Positions 1-7,849 of a stretch of 61,175 nucleotides of DNA are shown here, one piece after another; position 1 is the first letter of the stretch, and the number at the start of each line of letters is the position of its first letter. The DNA is taken from NCBI GenBank assembly GCA_030377865.1, contig JAUCGA010000019.1:1-61175 (forward strand), in the 5' to 3' direction. Source of the stretch: Anaerolineales bacterium HSG25. Lineage in GTDB: Bacteria; Chloroflexota; Anaerolineae; 4572-78; J111. Under the pieces are notes generated by a model. The model was given only the letters and a program-made list of their open reading frames with translations, had not been told where the DNA came from and searched no databases. The position numbers and the translations under genes are program-made.

Positions 1-198
1 TCTTTGGTTCAGTAGAAAACAGGACTACAACGGATAATTGGAAGAAACGGATTGGTTCTCGATGACACGAATTAACCGAATTTGAATGTAATCAGTCCGT
101 TATCGGAGAGGTTTTTATCCGTTAAATTCCCAAATCTGTTGTAGTCTTGCTCACCCAAAAATTCCGTTAGCGTCAGGGATATTGAATGGTTGTTGCGG
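1..198. other. spacer at window edge, no gene seen
   Basis: No open frame with a plausible start and no clear hairpin was found. It lies downstream of the leftmost minus-strand gene and probably holds its 3' untranslated end. Confidence 0.4.
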
Positions 199-1488
199 TT
201 ATTGCTTTTTAACTACTGGATAAACAGGCCGCCTAACAAACCGAGCCAGCAGACATATCGTCAGCGGGATGATGAGTAATCCGTTTAGAACTGGACTGTA
301 ACTCCCTAAATAATCGAGACTAAATCCGAGTAGGTATGGCCCAAACGCAGTCGCCCCAACTACCCCAATCATGGTTGCTCCTCGAATCGAGCCAAGGTAT
401 TGCCGACCAAAATATTTGGCCCATACTGTCGCATCTAATACTCGGAATGAGCCGCTAATCAAGCCGAGTAGGGCGGCATAAACAAACGCCTGTACTGGTG
501 TGTTCATAATCTGCACTAACCCCATGGCACTCATCAACAATATCAACACTACTGCCAATAACAGCCGAGCCGATACAGTGTCTAACAAACGCCCCATGCC
601 GATGTTGGCGATAATCGAGAAGAAGGCCATAACCTGAAAGGCTGTAATTGCTGTGTCAGGAGGCAGATTACGTTGTTCAAATAGGGAGAGTTGGTGAAAG
701 ACTAAGCCTGATAAAATCAGAGTCATGCTCGAAAGGGCAGTGGCAAACAGCCAGAAGGCTCCGGTTTGGCGGGCTTGGGGTAATGTCCAGTTTTCTTCGG
801 CTATTAGAGGGGACATGTCTGGAGTATGAGTTTGGTCGGGCGGCTGGTCTCCATCAGGAAAAAGGCCGTACTGCTCTGGTCTATCCTTAAAAAAGAGGAG
901 CGTTAGGGGCAACATCACCAGCCAAATCAACAGACCCAAGGTCACCCATGTCCAACGCCAGCCAATTTCTCCGATTAAATATCGTGTCAGAACCGGGTAC
1001 AGAATCAACGAGACGGCCAAACTTTGTCCGGCCAAGCCCATCACTAAACCCCGTTTGCGGATGAACCATTGGGCGATGATGTTGTTGCTGACTAGCTGTA
1101 GTGACCCAAAACCCATAAATCGTAGCGCTAAAAAACCGAGTAGAAGTGTTACAACTCCGTTGGCTAATCCCATACCGATGCAGGCTAAGCCTAGCCCGAT
1201 AACAATAATCAAGCTGACCCATTTGGGGCCATAACGATCCACTAAACGACCCGTTAATGGTAAAAGCATGGAGCCGCTAAAGGTGGCACAACCGTATATC
1301 AAAGAGATACTGCTTCGGCTCAATCCCAACTCAGCGATGAACGACTCAGTAAAGATACCGACAGTGAAGGTTTGGCTAGGCCCAATCATGACCGAACCGA
1401 TTGTACCGACGGCCAAGATTACCCAACCATAAAAAAACGGGGTGGCTTGAATGACTCTGCTTGATTTGAGTGGGGGAGCATCTATCAT
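199..1488 (-). CDS. MFS transporter (monocarboxylate/OFA-like)
   Basis: A 429-residue polytopic membrane protein of the major facilitator superfamily. About twelve hydrophobic segments are visible, with a cytoplasmic linker around residues 205-235 (rich in D, P and Q) splitting the two six-helix halves. The loop after helix 2 carries the MFS signature GRLVDRYGPKW near residues 80-90. The overall pattern, with an FYGW start to helix 1, resembles oxalate/formate antiporter or monocarboxylate transporters, but the substrate cannot be read from the sequence. The ATG lies two bases after the stop of the upstream glycosyltransferase gene, so the two are probably co-translated. Export of a glycosylated or organic-acid compound is possible but unproven. 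Confidence 0.85.
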   Translation of the reverse strand: MIDAPPLKSSRVIQATPFFYGWVILAVGTIGSVMIGPSQTFTVGIFTESFIAELGLSRSSISLIYGCATFSGSMLLPLTGRLVDRYGPKWVSLIIVIGLGLACIGMGLANGVVTLLLGFLALRFMGFGSLQLVSNNIIAQWFIRKRGLVMGLAGQSLAVSLILYPVLTRYLIGEIGWRWTWVTLGLLIWLVMLPLTLLFFKDRPEQYGLFPDGDQPPDQTHTPDMSPLIAEENWTLPQARQTGAFWLFATALSSMTLILSGLVFHQLSLFEQRNLPPDTAITAFQVMAFFSIIANIGMGRLLDTVSARLLLAVVLILLMSAMGLVQIMNTPVQAFVYAALLGLISGSFRVLDATVWAKYFGRQYLGSIRGATMIGVVGATAFGPYLLGFSLDYLGSYSPVLNGLLIIPLTICLLARFVRRPVYPVVKKQ

Positions 1489-1490
1489 GG

Positions 1491-2396
1491 TTAGATTTTG
1501 CGGATAAGTCGGCTATAGGCTTCCATACGATTCCTTCGTAAATCAGGTTTATGCCGCAATAACCATTTTACTGTTTCTTCGGCCAACTGTAGGGCAAAGG
1601 TCAACTTGAGAAATTGCCGAAGTATTTTCATCCAGCGGGAGCCAAAATATTTGTGGGTGTAGTACAATTTGCTTTTCTGAAAACGGAGTGTCCGTGCCGT
1701 AAGGGCTTGTTCACTCGATTTGCCCTCATAATGGACAATCTGTGCGGTGGGTAAGTAGTGAATCTGCCAGCCTTTTTCGGCGCATCGTTTGCACCAATCA
1801 GTCTCTTCAAAGTACATAAAAAAGTTCTGGTCGATAAACCCTGTCTCCAACCAAGCTTCTCGCCGAATCAATATAGCCGCGCCGACCACCCAATCGACCT
1901 GATGTGTTTGCTCGGCAGGTTGGTCAGCCATATAGTATTTTTGTGCATAGCGATTATTGGGAAACCATTGACCGAGGAGGGTGCTTTCCCAAAACAGACT
2001 GCCAAGGGTAGGGAAACGACGGCGTGAAGATTGACTATCGCCATTGGGCCATAACAGTTGTGGGCCAATGGCTCCTACTTTGGGATGATCGTCCATGTAG
2101 CTGATCATGGCCTCTAATGTGTTTGGTTTGACAATTGTATCGGGGTTGAGCAGGAGCAGATAGCGTCCTTGGGCAATGGCCGTTCCTAAATTATTTCCTT
2201 TTGCATAGCCAAGATTCTCTTGACTGGCTATTAAACCGATATGCGGAAATTCCTGACGAATCATCTCTGCGCTATCGTCACTTGAGGCGCTATCTACCAC
2301 AATAATCTCATGGCTAAAGTCGGTAGCGATCGATTCTAGACAGGCGCGCAATAACGCTTTTACATTCCAGTTGACGATAATAACTGATAGATTCAT
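1491..2396 (-). CDS. family 2 glycosyltransferase (rhamnosyltransferase-like)
   Basis: A 301-residue GT-A fold glycosyltransferase. It opens with the typical beta strand LSVIIVNWN (residues 3-11), has the nucleotide-binding VVDSASSDDS (about 33-42) and a metal-site motif LLNPDT (about 82-87) in place of DxD. The segment MYFEETDWCKR near 193-203 is the ED-type catalytic region seen in WbbL-like rhamnosyltransferases. It would transfer an activated sugar to a lipid-linked or surface glycan at the inner face of the membrane. It sits between a Uma2 gene (15-bp gap) and the MFS gene (2-bp gap). A GDP-rhamnose pathway (gmd, rmd) lies 9 kb away; a link is only inference. Confidence 0.88.
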   Translation of the reverse strand: MNLSVIIVNWNVKALLRACLESIATDFSHEIIVVDSASSDDSAEMIRQEFPHIGLIASQENLGYAKGNNLGTAIAQGRYLLLLNPDTIVKPNTLEAMISYMDDHPKVGAIGPQLLWPNGDSQSSRRRFPTLGSLFWESTLLGQWFPNNRYAQKYYMADQPAEQTHQVDWVVGAAILIRREAWLETGFIDQNFFMYFEETDWCKRCAEKGWQIHYLPTAQIVHYEGKSSEQALTARTLRFQKSKLYYTHKYFGSRWMKILRQFLKLTFALQLAEETVKWLLRHKPDLRRNRMEAYSRLIRKI

Positions 2397-2411
2397 GTCT
2401 CGTTTAATGAC

Positions 2412-3296
2412 CTATTCTATATCGTCAGGGATACTCTCTGGGTCAATCCCTATTTGTCGCAGATAAGCAGTTAAACGATCATTTTTAGCTTTTTCTTGTT
2501 CTACTTTTGCTTGAGCTTGCTCTGCCCGTTGTTGCTCTTGTACTGCTTTTGCTTGAGCTTGCTCTGTCTCAGCCTGAATTTGTTCTACTTTTACCTGAGC
2601 TTGCTGGTATTTGAGGCCGATAAAACCTTGATAAACAGGGTCGTCAGACATTTGGTTGTAGGTTGGCTGACGAAACAGATCATCAAGTTGAAATTGAAAT
2701 CCGGGCAGAACCTCAGAACGGATAATACCATCAATCGGGTTAATCTCTTCGTATACCCGTAATGTATCATTAAAGCGATAGAAGGCGATCTCCTCCCCAC
2801 TGGCATACAGAACAAAATACTCTTTGACTCCAACCTCAGCATACTCAGCATATTTGGCAACTGTATCCCGTTCCTTTTCTTTACGTGTCGAGTCAGAAAC
2901 CGATTCGATACACATATCAAACACACCGTCATAAGTGCGGTCAGTCGGTTTAATGGGGACAGGGTTCGTATGAAGGACAACGCCTAAATCGGGTTTGCGG
3001 ATTTTGGTTTCATCGGTTAGGGCCAAGCGAAAACCCATCTCTAGGCCAACGGTTGTTGCGATGGGATGTATTTCTAAAAAGTCGATAAGCAGTTTTATGA
3101 ACCATTGATACATGCGGTAGTTGATCAAGTCTGCCATCGGTACTTCCTCCAAAATGCCATTATTCCATTCATAATTAAAATCAGGATGTTCGTAATAGTT
3201 TTTCCAGTATTCGGCTTCACTGACTTGCATCCCTTCTCTTGATTGGGGGATGATATAGTCTGAAACGGTTTCCATAAGTTGAGCATGATTAGGCAT
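2412..3296 (-). CDS. Uma2-family PD-(D/E)XK endonuclease with coiled-coil tail
   Basis: A 294-residue protein. Residues about 20-230 match the Uma2 fold: a YEWNNGILEEVPM segment, KPDLGVV with the catalytic-type Asp at about 103, and a following CIES strand with Glu at about 131, then KYAEYAEVGVKEYFVL. Residues about 230-285 form a Glu/Gln/Ala/Lys coiled coil, and the protein ends in the LRQIGIDPES tail common to these proteins. Uma2 proteins are expanded in cyanobacteria and Chloroflexota and are predicted nucleases whose role is unsettled. The last gene in the window carries the same kind of tail. Confidence 0.82.
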   Translation of the reverse strand: MPNHAQLMETVSDYIIPQSREGMQVSEAEYWKNYYEHPDFNYEWNNGILEEVPMADLINYRMYQWFIKLLIDFLEIHPIATTVGLEMGFRLALTDETKIRKPDLGVVLHTNPVPIKPTDRTYDGVFDMCIESVSDSTRKEKERDTVAKYAEYAEVGVKEYFVLYASGEEIAFYRFNDTLRVYEEINPIDGIIRSEVLPGFQFQLDDLFRQPTYNQMSDDPVYQGFIGLKYQQAQVKVEQIQAETEQAQAKAVQEQQRAEQAQAKVEQEKAKNDRLTAYLRQIGIDPESIPDDIE

Positions 3297-3368
3297 GGTT
3301 ACCTCCTACGGTTATCGTGTAAAAAGTATGGTTGAGAGATTATACCCTAAAGTCAGCTATTGTCATAA

Positions 3369-4352
3369 TTACACATCTCTAGCGACTGCATAATCAGCAA
3401 TTTCGAGCATGGCTTGCCGATATTGGCTGTCGGGGAAAATCTGTAAGTTGACTTGGGCTTGGCGGGCATAGTGACGAGCCTCTTCGAGTGTGGTCTCTAT
3501 TGCGCCCGAAGTTCGAATCGCTTCGACAATAGCGAGAATCTCTTCATCACTAACATCTTCTCGGATAATTGCTTTTTTGATGGTGTTAATCGTTGGATGA
3601 CTAGGGTTATTTTGACTAAACAACATGACCGGCAACGTAGCAATTCCTTGTCGTAAGTCGTTGGCAACGGGTTTACCGACCACATCTTCATCCCCCTGAA
3701 AATCGAGCACATCATCCATAATTTGAAATGCTTTACCTAAATTGTCGCCGTATTTACGTAAGGCATCCTCCTGAGCTTGCGTTGCTCCACCCAAAATTGC
3801 CGCGCCTTCAGTCCCGGCTGAGAACAGAGAGGCTGTTTTGGCATAGATGCGCTGTTCGTACTGTTCACGAGTTGGTACTTGGTCATGTCCATCATTAAAC
3901 AACTGTTGCAACTCGCCACTGACGATAGTCATCAGAGTTTGGGCGAACAGTTTGACGATACGCACACTCTCTGTTTCAGCCGACAGTTCTGCTGAACGTG
4001 CGAACAGATAGTCACCCGTCAAAATCGTTGACCCCGCACTCCAACTGGCGTTAAGAGTGGGCATGCCTCGTCGTAATAAGGCATGGTCAATCAGGTCATC
4101 ATGTACCAACGTGGCAGTATGGAGCAGTTCCACCGAGGCCGCGAGGGCATAGTTTTTGTCGGGGTCAGCGGTAAAAAATTTGGAGGCCATGAGACTCAAT
4201 ACGGGACGGAGGCGTTTACCGCCCGCACCCATCAAATAATCGACTACCGCGGCCAAATCGGGGTATCGCTCAGCCACGCCGGAGCGCATTTTTTCTTCAA
4301 CATGGTGCATATCATCAGCAACTAACTCTAATAAGTGGGTTATATCAGACAT
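3369..4352 (-). CDS. trans-polyprenyl diphosphate synthase
   Basis: A 327-residue all-alpha isoprenyl diphosphate synthase that extends allylic diphosphates with IPP, most likely for the menaquinone side chain. It has GGKRLRP for IPP binding (residues 44-50), the first Asp-rich motif DDLID at 85-89 and the second, DDVLD, at 213-217 followed by GDEDVVGKP. The residues before the first motif (LLHTATLVHDD) are small or hydrophobic, as in long-chain (C35-C50) enzymes rather than short-chain ones; exact chain length is not predictable by eye. The gene stands alone, separated from its neighbours by repeat-bearing spacers. Confidence 0.92.
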   Translation of the reverse strand: MSDITHLLELVADDMHHVEEKMRSGVAERYPDLAAVVDYLMGAGGKRLRPVLSLMASKFFTADPDKNYALAASVELLHTATLVHDDLIDHALLRRGMPTLNASWSAGSTILTGDYLFARSAELSAETESVRIVKLFAQTLMTIVSGELQQLFNDGHDQVPTREQYEQRIYAKTASLFSAGTEGAAILGGATQAQEDALRKYGDNLGKAFQIMDDVLDFQGDEDVVGKPVANDLRQGIATLPVMLFSQNNPSHPTINTIKKAIIREDVSDEEILAIVEAIRTSGAIETTLEEARHYARQAQVNLQIFPDSQYRQAMLEIADYAVARDV

Positions 4353-4452
4353 TTGGATTTACGATTTTAGATTTACGATTTTAGATTTACGTGACGTGAT
4401 ACGTGATACGTGATACGTGATACGTGATTGTTGCGGATATTCATTCGTAAGT
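4353..4452. repeat. short tandem repeats upstream of polyprenyl synthase
   Basis: Two simple arrays follow each other: about three units of TTTACGATTTTAGA and then four or five units of the 7-mer GATACGT within GTGATACGTGATACG. The same two motif types return at 33927-33975, 40338-40410, 57185-57220, 57555-57585 and 58627-58705, each time next to a gene end or start. Confidence 0.7.
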
Positions 4453-4554
4453 ATAGATATTCAGATAAACATTTTCAGTTGTCACCTTCCCGCAAGTTTT
4501 GAACTTGCGGGAAGGTTGGTCTTGAATTGAAAATCATTATCTGAAAGACTGTAG
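4453..4554 (+). repeat. family A element (about 103 bp, copy 1)
   Basis: Imperfect terminal inverted repeats around TCAGATAA enclose a strong hairpin with arms CTTCCCGCAAGTT and AACTTGCGGGAAG. Other copies are at 31763-31865, 38415-38519 and 41595-41697. I see no convincing target duplication. Confidence 0.75.
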
Positions 4555-4725
4555 ATACCCATGCCGGATGAATATCTGGCACTATCTATGAAAGCAATGG
4601 CTAAACCCATTGCACTCCGAAACTAGCGGATCATTTACGCCGTCTTGTAAACCGCAAATCGTAAACGGTAAGAAAGAGAAAAACACATCTCGCAAGAGAA
4701 GTCGTTTTTCATTCTTAATTCTTAA
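4555..4725. other. spacer between family A and family B elements
   Basis: No supported gene. The segment ends in two 7-bp repeats of ATTCTTA; the last eight bases, 4718-4725 (ATTCTTAA), are the left target duplication of the family B element that follows. Confidence 0.5.
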
Positions 4726-4864
4726 GGTTCTCTGGTAGATTCCGTGCAACTCAAAACTGCATCCTGAATTAGATATTTTGATGGGGCAATCTTCCCGCAA
4801 GTTTTAAACTTGCGGGAAGATGATGACACAATCATGACGTTTGCACGGAAAGCCCCAAAGAGCC
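4726..4864 (-). repeat. family B element (139 bp, copy 1), overlaps helicase 3' end
   Basis: Ends are GGTTCTCTGG and CCAAAGAGCC, which are inverted relatives of each other. The interior hairpin has arms CTTCCCGCAAGTTT and AAACTTGCGGGAAG. It is flanked by ATTCTTAA on both sides (4718-4725 and 4865-4872). The element contains the stop codon and last ten codons of the helicase gene on this strand. Confidence 0.8.
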
Positions 4865-6583
4865 ATTCTTAATTCTTAATTCGTTTAAAACATCATCTTC
4901 GTATAAAATTTCGTAACGATAGCCTTGTTCAGTCAGAAAACGTTGCCGGTTAACTGCGTACATCTGCTCGACGGTGTCGCGGGTGACGATGGTGTAAAAA
5001 TGTGCGCCCCGTCCATCCGATTTTGGGCGTAGCAGGCGACCAAGACGTTGCGCCTCCTCCTGTCGACTGCCGAAGGTGCCTGAGACCTCAATCGCTACAC
5101 TAGCATCGGGTAGGTCGACGCTAAAATTTGCCACTTTGGAAACGACCAAACAGCGAATCTCACCATTACGGAACTGTTCGTACAGTTTTTCCCGTTTGCG
5201 GATTCCCGTTTTACCGGTCAGTACCGGCACATTCAATTGTTCGGCAATCTGGTTTAATTGGTCAACATAAGTGCCGATAATCAGGATGTTATCATCCAGG
5301 TGTTCGGTCAGAAGTTTTTTCAGTATCGGTATCTTGGCTGGATTTTCTGCCGCGTACCGAGCTTTCTGACGTTGGGGTGTGACCGCATATTCCATCTTGA
5401 GTTCAATTGGCAATGGCACTCGAACTTCATGACATTCCGCTGGAGCAATCCAGCCTTGGCGTTCCAAATCTTTCCACGGCACGTCATATTTTTTCGGCCC
5501 AATCAGCGAGAACACATCCCCCTCACGACCATCCTCTCGCACTAACGTCGCGGTCAAACCCAAACGCCGACGAGCCTGAATCTCAGCTGTAATGCGAAAC
5601 ACCGGCGCGGGTAGAAGATGCACCTCATCATAGATAATTAGCCCCCAATTACGAGCGTTAAACAGTTCAAAATGAGGGAAATTATCAATGTTGTAGTCCT
5701 TTTTCTTGGTACCGCGTTTGCGATAGGTGATGACCTGATAGGTGCTGATGGTCACATCCTTAATCTCTTTTCGTTGACCCGAATATTCACCAATCTGATC
5801 CTCGGTCAATTCAGTTTTGTCGAGTAGTTCGGCCTGCCATTGCCGCACCGCCACCGTGTTAGGGCTGAGTATCAAGGTCGAGCATTGTACCTTTTCCATA
5901 ACCGCCATGCCGACCATCGTTTTACCGGCTCCACAGGGCAGAACAATCGTGCCACTGCCACCGTGTAACGCGCCTTTGGCATGGAAAATCTCCGCCGCAT
6001 CGACTTGATAATGACGTAGTTCAAAGGGGCGTTCCTCTTTTAAGGTAATAGGGCGCAGGGCAATGTCGAGTGGGTCACCCTCCATATAACCGGCCAAATC
6101 CTCTGCCGGATAACCAATCTGCACCAGAGCCTGTTTAACATGCCCCCGAAAATCGGCCTTGACTCGAAACTTGGTGGGCGTAACCTCATCAATAATAAAC
6201 GGAGCCATTTTACTATGCTGACCGATTTCGAGCATGAGGGGTAAGTCGTCACTAATCAGGAACATATCCTCATCCTCCTTAATTAGTTTCAGCATGCCGT
6301 AGCGAGCCATGTAATCTTTGATGTCATGCATCACGTTGCCGGGCAGGTCATATTTGGCGTACATGGTCAGGCCATCCAAAATCTCCTCGATGGTCAAACC
6401 TGCCGCGGCCGCGTTCCATAACGAGAGCGGAGTCAGGCGGTAGGTGTGGATATGCTCCGGTGATTTCTCTAACTCGGCAAATGGGGCTAACACGTCCCGC
6501 GCCATTTCGTATAGCGGACTGTCTACTTCTAATAATATTGATTTGTCACTCTGGACAATTATCGGATTTTCTGGGTTGATCAA
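4832..6583 (-). CDS. XPB/ERCC3-like superfamily 2 DNA helicase
   Basis: A 583-residue ATP-dependent 3'-5' helicase related to XPB. An N-terminal helicase-C-like/wHTH region (about 1-180) precedes RecA domain 1 with Walker A PCGAGKT (216-222), the box DEVH (319-322) and motif III LGLTATL (341-347). RecA domain 2 ends with VSKVANFSVDLPDASVAIEV and the motif VI region QRLGRLLRP. Bacterial XPB proteins unwind DNA in repair; the ThM and RED parts are not confidently located. The gene appears monocistronic. The last ten residues (GSLGLSVQTS) are encoded by an inserted family B element. Removing it with one copy of the 8-bp duplication would end the protein at LNELRIKN. Confidence 0.93.
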   Translation of the reverse strand: MINPENPIIVQSDKSILLEVDSPLYEMARDVLAPFAELEKSPEHIHTYRLTPLSLWNAAAAGLTIEEILDGLTMYAKYDLPGNVMHDIKDYMARYGMLKLIKEDEDMFLISDDLPLMLEIGQHSKMAPFIIDEVTPTKFRVKADFRGHVKQALVQIGYPAEDLAGYMEGDPLDIALRPITLKEERPFELRHYQVDAAEIFHAKGALHGGSGTIVLPCGAGKTMVGMAVMEKVQCSTLILSPNTVAVRQWQAELLDKTELTEDQIGEYSGQRKEIKDVTISTYQVITYRKRGTKKKDYNIDNFPHFELFNARNWGLIIYDEVHLLPAPVFRITAEIQARRRLGLTATLVREDGREGDVFSLIGPKKYDVPWKDLERQGWIAPAECHEVRVPLPIELKMEYAVTPQRQKARYAAENPAKIPILKKLLTEHLDDNILIIGTYVDQLNQIAEQLNVPVLTGKTGIRKREKLYEQFRNGEIRCLVVSKVANFSVDLPDASVAIEVSGTFGSRQEEAQRLGRLLRPKSDGRGAHFYTIVTRDTVEQMYAVNRQRFLTEQGYRYEILYEDDVLNELRIKNGSLGLSVQTS

Positions 6584-6695
6584 ACTTGTACTCCTCTAAA
6601 ATTCATTTGAAATCTGTTTTTGTGCCTCTAATATTTCCATATCAAATTTTCCCCTGACCGTATCCGACGAATTGGTAACTCAAACAAGAGAATAC

Positions 6696-6929
6696 TCATT
6701 TTTTCCGATGCCAGTCCATAAAATCATCCTGCGTGACTTCAACATCTCTCAAAATTTTATTGGTAATGCCACGTCCTAAGTCCTCACCTCGATGGTCGGG
6801 AACTGTCGCCGTTCTGCCATCAGGGTGCCTAAAAAACTTATGACTACCTCGTTGCCTAACTAACGCAAAACCCAAACTCTCAAGGAACTTTATCATCACT
6901 CTGGCTTTAATAGTAGACATTCTTGCCAT
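6696..6929 (-). CDS. hicA: HicA-type mRNA interferase toxin
   Basis: A 77-residue protein with the double-stranded RNA-binding-like HicA fold. The active-site His lies in RQRGSHKFFRHPDG (residues about 22-35), preceded by KFLESLGFALV and followed by VPDHRGEDLGRGITNKILRD. HicA cleaves mRNA when freed from HicB. Its ATG overlaps the stop of the upstream antitoxin gene by one base (TAATG), so the pair is translationally coupled. The order is antitoxin first, toxin second. Confidence 0.9.
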   Translation of the reverse strand: MARMSTIKARVMIKFLESLGFALVRQRGSHKFFRHPDGRTATVPDHRGEDLGRGITNKILRDVEVTQDDFMDWHRKK

Positions 6930-7153
6930 TATGCTACAACCTCAAGTTGTTGAACACCAATGAATTTCATCGGAGTTACTTTTTCTTCTTCAAGACATAA
7001 TTCAATAACTTCTTTAATTCTGGGATAAAGTTCTGCTAATGTTTTAGCTTGAGTATAACAACTTTTTAAGGCAGGTACTGTGGCTACATAATATCCATCC
7101 TCGTCTTGTTCAATTAAAACTATAAAATTATAGGTTTTTGAACTATCTTTCAT
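6929..7153 (-). CDS. hicB: HicB-type antitoxin
   Basis: A 74-residue protein with the partially degraded RNase H-like HicB fold: YNFIVLIEQDEDGYYVATVP at residues 8-27, then a helix carrying the typical E(V/L)IELCLEE. It neutralises HicA. There is no C-terminal ribbon-helix-helix or HTH domain, so autoregulation, if present, would have to work through the complex or another factor; such short HicB forms are common. A good AAGGAG ribosome-binding site precedes the ATG. Confidence 0.9.
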   Translation of the reverse strand: MKDSSKTYNFIVLIEQDEDGYYVATVPALKSCYTQAKTLAELYPRIKEVIELCLEEEKVTPMKFIGVQQLEVVA

Positions 7154-7180
7154 TACAACTCCTTTTTATGATATGAGACA

Positions 7181-7831
7181 TTATGAAACCAACTCCATAA
7201 TAATTCGTTTTAATAACTTTAACCTGCGAAAAATATCATAGATGTCATCTTTGGTCGCCACATAAGCCGAGCTGATGGCATACTCTTGGCCTTTTAAGAG
7301 CATGAAATACCAATCAGCCCCAATGACATGACAGCCATAAAGTGGGAAAGTTTGTTGATTCATCTCTTGCCCAACCAACATGGCCGCCAAACATTGCCCG
7401 GCCGGATCACCATCTGGATCGCGATGTCGCTTATATTCTTGCGACGCGTAGCTAGTACAGAAATAGGGTTGCCCCGGTTCACGAAAACCACTGGTAATCA
7501 TACCATCTGGATTACCTTTCAAAGTAATACCATTGATAACTCCTTTCAAATGCCTTTCAGAGAAAAGACCGATTTTTTTGCTAGAGAAATCAACCAAGGT
7601 AAACATGGGCCCAATAAAATGTTGGCGCAACTCGGTTTCATTCCAATCATGGACATATTGTTTGAGGTTTCGTTGATATAGTTGTAATATTTCTTTTTCA
7701 ACCTCACTAATGACCATATCGTCGGTCAGCCAAGTAGTCATGGGTGGAATATCGTCCATAATTTCGAGGTCAAATAATTTGTCTAATTTGCTGAGTGTAC
7801 ATTCTTTGAAATTAAATTCTGTCTTTTCCAC
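7181..7831 (-). CDS. PD-(D/E)XK-like nuclease family protein (copy 1)
   Basis: A 216-residue protein without a name I recognise. The conserved middle has GNPDGMI near residues 106-112 and QEYKRHRDPDGDPAGQCLAAM near 130-150. The Asp followed by E-x-K on the next strand is the spacing of a PD-(D/E)XK nuclease core. A clear paralogue lies at 37747-38382 with the same HFIGPMFTLV, PDGMI, EYKR and DPxGDPAGQ blocks. This copy has about five extra residues (TSYAS) just before EYK. It follows the HicBA genes and lies 18 bp after the AAA-ATPase-like gene, so it may be co-transcribed with it. Nuclease activity is inference. Confidence 0.6.
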   Translation of the reverse strand: MEKTEFNFKECTLSKLDKLFDLEIMDDIPPMTTWLTDDMVISEVEKEILQLYQRNLKQYVHDWNETELRQHFIGPMFTLVDFSSKKIGLFSERHLKGVINGITLKGNPDGMITSGFREPGQPYFCTSYASQEYKRHRDPDGDPAGQCLAAMLVGQEMNQQTFPLYGCHVIGADWYFMLLKGQEYAISSAYVATKDDIYDIFRRLKLLKRIIMELVS

Positions 7832-7849
7832 TGATTACCTCCTACTCCT

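Noticed and set aside
2412..3296. Transposase for the small elements
   Set aside because: Uma2 proteins are nuclease-like but not linked to element ends here, and no copy is flanked by any of the shells.
4582..4800. 72-residue open frame as a displaced helicase C-terminus
   Set aside because: It joins the helicase frame only if a 15-bp duplication is assumed. The 8-bp duplication seen in another B copy predicts an immediate stop instead.
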